A stretch of 64,000 nucleotides of DNA from Rhodocollybia butyracea (lineage: Eukaryota > Basidiomycota > Agaricomycetes > Agaricales > Omphalotaceae): positions 62,001 through 126,000 of the forward strand of contig JADNRY010000085.1 in NCBI GenBank assembly GCA_015501585.1, written 5' to 3'. Of the stretch, positions 60,923 through 64,000 are shown piece by piece. Each line of letters opens with the position of its first letter. Position 1 is the first letter of the stretch. Both the position numbers and the translations under genes were made by a program. The notes below the pieces were generated by a model. The model was not told where the DNA came from, did not search any database, and was given only the letters and a program-made list of their open reading frames with translations.

Positions 60923-61845
60923 GAGTGCTCTATAGTCTACTTGTAACCTATCTGTTGCCTATTTGTGGCCTCGGAGTAGCCTGTCTGTACCTGGTGTTGC
61001 CTACTTGTAAGCTATCTGTAGCCTATCTATAGCCTATTTGTAGCCTTGGTGTTGCCTGCTTGTAATCTATCTGGAGCCTGTCTGTACCCTTGATGTGACC
61101 AATCTGTTGTCTATTTGTAACCTCACAGTAGCCTATCTGTAGCCTATCTATAGCTAAGGATGGACATGAGTCCAGGTCCTAACAGGTGACCCGTGGATTC
61201 AACACATGGGAATGCCTGTCTGACCCGGATCCACAGGATCCAGGTACCCATTCCCATGTAGCCTATTTGTAGCCCTGATGTTGCCTACTTGTAACCTATC
61301 TGTAGCTTTTGTGTTGCCTGCTTGTAATCTATCTGTAGTCTATCTGTAGCCTATCTGTAGCCTATTTGTAGCCTTGGAGTAGCCTATCTGTAGCCCATCC
61401 ATAGCCTATCTGTGCCCCTGGTGTTGCCTACTTGTAATCTATCTGTAGCCTATCTGTAGTATATTTTTAGTGCCTATCTGTAGTATATTTTTAGCCTTGG
61501 TGCAACCTATTTGTTGCCGATTTATCACCTTGGAGTAGCATATCTGTAGACCATGCATAGCCTATATGTACCTTTGGTGTTGCCTACTTGTAATTCATTT
61601 GTAGCCTATCTATAGCATATTTGTAGCCTTGGAGTTGCCTACTTGTAACCTATCTGTAGCCTTTGTGTTGCCTGCTTGTTGCAGCAGCTTGTAATCTATC
61701 TGTAGCCTAGCTGTAGCCTAGCTGTACCCTTGACGTAATCTATCTGTAGCCTATTTGTAGCCTCCAAGTAGCATATCTGTAGCCCATCCATAGCCTATCT
61801 GTGCCCCGGGTGTTGCCTACTTTTAATCTATCTGTAGCCTATAAA

Positions 61846-62160
61846 GATGGACACAAGTCCAGCTCTTTACAGGTGACCCACTTGGTTTAACCTGTGGAAA
61901 TACCCACCTGACCTGGATCCAGTTGATCCAGGTACCTGTTCCCACAGGTGCGGGTCAGGTCACAGGTCAGCCCTTGGGGATTCTCAGACCTATAAAGTAT
62001 ATTTTAAGTACAAATACCTACAAATACCTGCAGGTTGACCTGCATGGCCCGGATCCAGCGGATCCAGATACCCGTTTCCCACGGGTCCGGGTGTGTTTTT
62101 TTGGGTGCAGGCACCTGTGCAGCGGGTCCGGGTTTACTGGGATCTGGACTCGTGTCCATC
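61846..62160. mobile_element. 315-bp foldback/MITE-like element (right arm)
   Basis: Mirror of 30480-30794, same length, ends GATGGACACAAGTCCAG and its near complement. An open frame across it is incidental. Confidence 0.65.
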
Positions 62161-64000
62161 CCTAGTAGCCTATCTGTAGCCTTGGTGTAACCTATCTGTT
62201 GCCTATTTGTAGACCATGCTCCTTGTGTTTCCTGCTTGTAATCTATTTGTAGTCTTTGAACCCTTTATCAGTAGCCTCTCTGTAGCCCCTCCATACCCTA
62301 TCTGCACCCCTGGTGCTGCCTACTTGTAATCTATCTGCAGTCTATCTATAGTCCATCTGTAGCCTTGTTGTAGCCTATCTGTAGCCCATCCACAGCCTAT
62401 TTGTACCCCTGGTGTTGCCTATATGTAATCTATTTGTGCCTGGTTGTAATCTATCTGCATTGCCTACTGGTAATCTACTGTACCATTTCAGGCAGTTCGT
62501 AAGTCATGGGTCACAAGGGACCCAGATTGTCTGAAAGGTCACACCTGTTCACAGATATTTGAGGGACCTTAAATAAATAAATAAAATTGAGTTGCCAGTG
62601 CTACATGTACAAAAGAATTTTCTAGCACCTGCGGCGCACTACAAAGTTTCATAGTGGTCACACCTACAATTGGCTATCTGTAGACCATCCATAGCCTTGG
62701 TGTAACTTATCTGTTGCCTATTTGTTACCTCCAAGTAGCCTATCTGTAGACCATCCATAACCTATTTATACCCCTGGTGTTGCCCATTGTAATCTATCTG
62801 CAGCCTATCTATAGTCTAGTCGTTGCCTTGGTATTGCCTGGGGGTAATCAATCTGTAGTCTATCTGTAACATATTTGCAGCCTCAGAGTAGCCTATCTGT
62901 ACCCTTCATGTAGCCTATTTATACCCTACTCATAGCCTTGCCTATCTATAGTCTATTTGTAGCCTTGGTGTCACCTGTCTGTTGCATATTTGAAGCCTTG
63001 GAGTAGCCTATCTGAAACCTATCCATAGATTATGTGTAGCCCTGGTGTTGCCTACTTGGAATCTATCTGCCACAGCCTGTCTATAGCCTATTTGTAGCTT
63101 TGGTGTTGCCTCCTTGTAATCTATCTGTAGTCTATCTGCAGCCTATTTGTAGCCTTAGAGTAGCCTATCTGTAGACCTTCCATAGACTATTTGTACCCTT
63201 GGTGTTGCCTCCTTGCAATCTATCTGTAGCCTATCTATAGTCTGTTTCTAGCCTTGGTGTAACCTATTTATTGCTTATTTGTGGCCTTGGAGTAGATTTC
63301 CTGTAGCCCATCTATGGCACACTTCAATGTACCCCTGGTCTTGCCTACTTGTAATCTATCTGTAGCCCATCTATAGCCTATTTGTAGCCTTGGTGATGCC
63401 TACTTGTAACCTATCTGTAGCCTATCTATAGTCTATTTATAGCCTTGGTGTCACCTATCTGTTGCATATTTGTTGCCTTTGAGTAGCCTATCTGTCACCC
63501 ATCCATAGCTTATGTGTAGCCCTGGTGTTGCCTACTTGTAATCTATCTGTAGCCTATCTGTAGCCTACCTGTGCCCTTGATGTAACCTATCTGTAGCCTC
63601 AGAGTAGCCTATCTGTATCCCTTCCATGGACTATGATCTGTATCCCTGACACTGCCTACTTGTACTCTATTTGTAGCCTATCTGTACCCTTCATGTAACC
63701 TATCCATACCCTACTCATAGCCTTAGTGTTGCCTATAGGCTGTAGCCTATTTGTAGCCTCAGCATTGCCTATCTGTGCCCTTTGTGTAGCCTATCCATAG
63801 ACTATCTGTACGCTCTTTGTAGTCTTGACTATATTTTACTTCAACATAATATTCTTGTTTCACTTCAATCTTATAACCATCCTATTTCTATTCATCTTCT
63901 CAAACTTTTCACATTCATTTCCCAATTTCTATAGATGCTCTTTCTTATTATTTTGATATGCCTTTAAATATTCTCCATGATATATCCCTCTTGTTTCCAT

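Larger units (their letters stand above)
59099..64000 (-). repeat. Right outer arm of the second palindrome (runs off window)
   Basis: Reverse complement of 28809 to about 33753 at high identity with scattered SNPs; lacks the left arm's 215-bp tandem duplication. It contains the inverted CTACAGATAGG array (59190-63830), the hairpin array (60350-60560), the zinc-knuckle ORF (60659-60922) and the foldback element (61846-62160). The arm is open at 64000. Confidence 0.85.

Noticed and set aside
28809..64000. Outer palindrome as an assembly or adapter artefact
   Set aside because: The arms differ by SNPs and a 215-bp tandem duplication, which simple read-through artefacts would not produce; long reads would still be the final test.

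Overview
The window looks like an Agaricomycete-type (Basidiomycota) nuclear chromosome. Genes are split by many introns of about 45-60 nt with GT-AG or GC-AG borders. Three conserved eukaryotic genes sit together at the left end. The rest is dominated by PIF/Harbinger, Ty1/copia-like and Ty3/gypsy-like sequences and by very large inverted repeats.

Region 1 (1-8300) is ordinary gene space: an MFAP1-type spliceosomal protein with a zinc knuckle and RS tail (+), an FAD-dependent amine-oxidase-like flavoprotein (+), and a WGR/PARP-type poly(ADP-ribose) polymerase (-). The last two converge with about 107 bp between stop codons.

Region 2 (8301-25174) is a 16.9-kb palindrome with sharp, identical ends. 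Its arms (about 8301-13520 and 19150-25174) are packed with a ~61-bp minisatellite, a 22-bp repeat and LTR-derived segments. The centre holds a gag-only Ty3-like element whose 5' LTR-like region is split by a nearly intact Harbinger transposon (DDE transposase plus Myb/SANT partner, TCA target duplication).

Region 3 (25175-28808) has a 306-bp direct repeat, a CAAGTTGACC-type repeat and a copia-like gag-only LTR element with identical 166-bp LTRs.

Region 4 (28809-64000) is a second, nested inverted structure. Outer arms (28809 to about 33753 and about 59099 to 64000, running off the window) are near-identical arrays of a CTACAGATAGG-type repeat carrying a small zinc-knuckle ORF, foldback elements and a hairpin array. 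Inside is an older, diverged inverted duplication (about 35220-40990 and 52225-57127). Each arm carries a decayed copy of one gene block: eIF5B, an unrecognised segment, a PQ-loop membrane protein, an Ala-Pro-Ser repeat and a GIY-YIG/T5orf172 protein. Both copies are broken, by different mutations. The unique centre (41-52 kb) has gene fragments: an F-box-like 5' end cut by a repeat, a Ser/Thr/Pro-rich ORF whose C-terminus runs into that repeat, a multi-micro-exon membrane protein, and a WD40-TM pseudogene.

Two signals deserve most attention. One is the tandem array of hairpins with a constant loop (TTGAGCTATCTC) and unit-specific, internally complementary stems (41722-42030, with relatives in both outer arms). 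The other is the nested old-in-young palindromic architecture. The whole right part reads as a repeat-rich, gene-decaying (possibly heterochromatic or pericentromeric) block next to conserved genes; that last step is inference.
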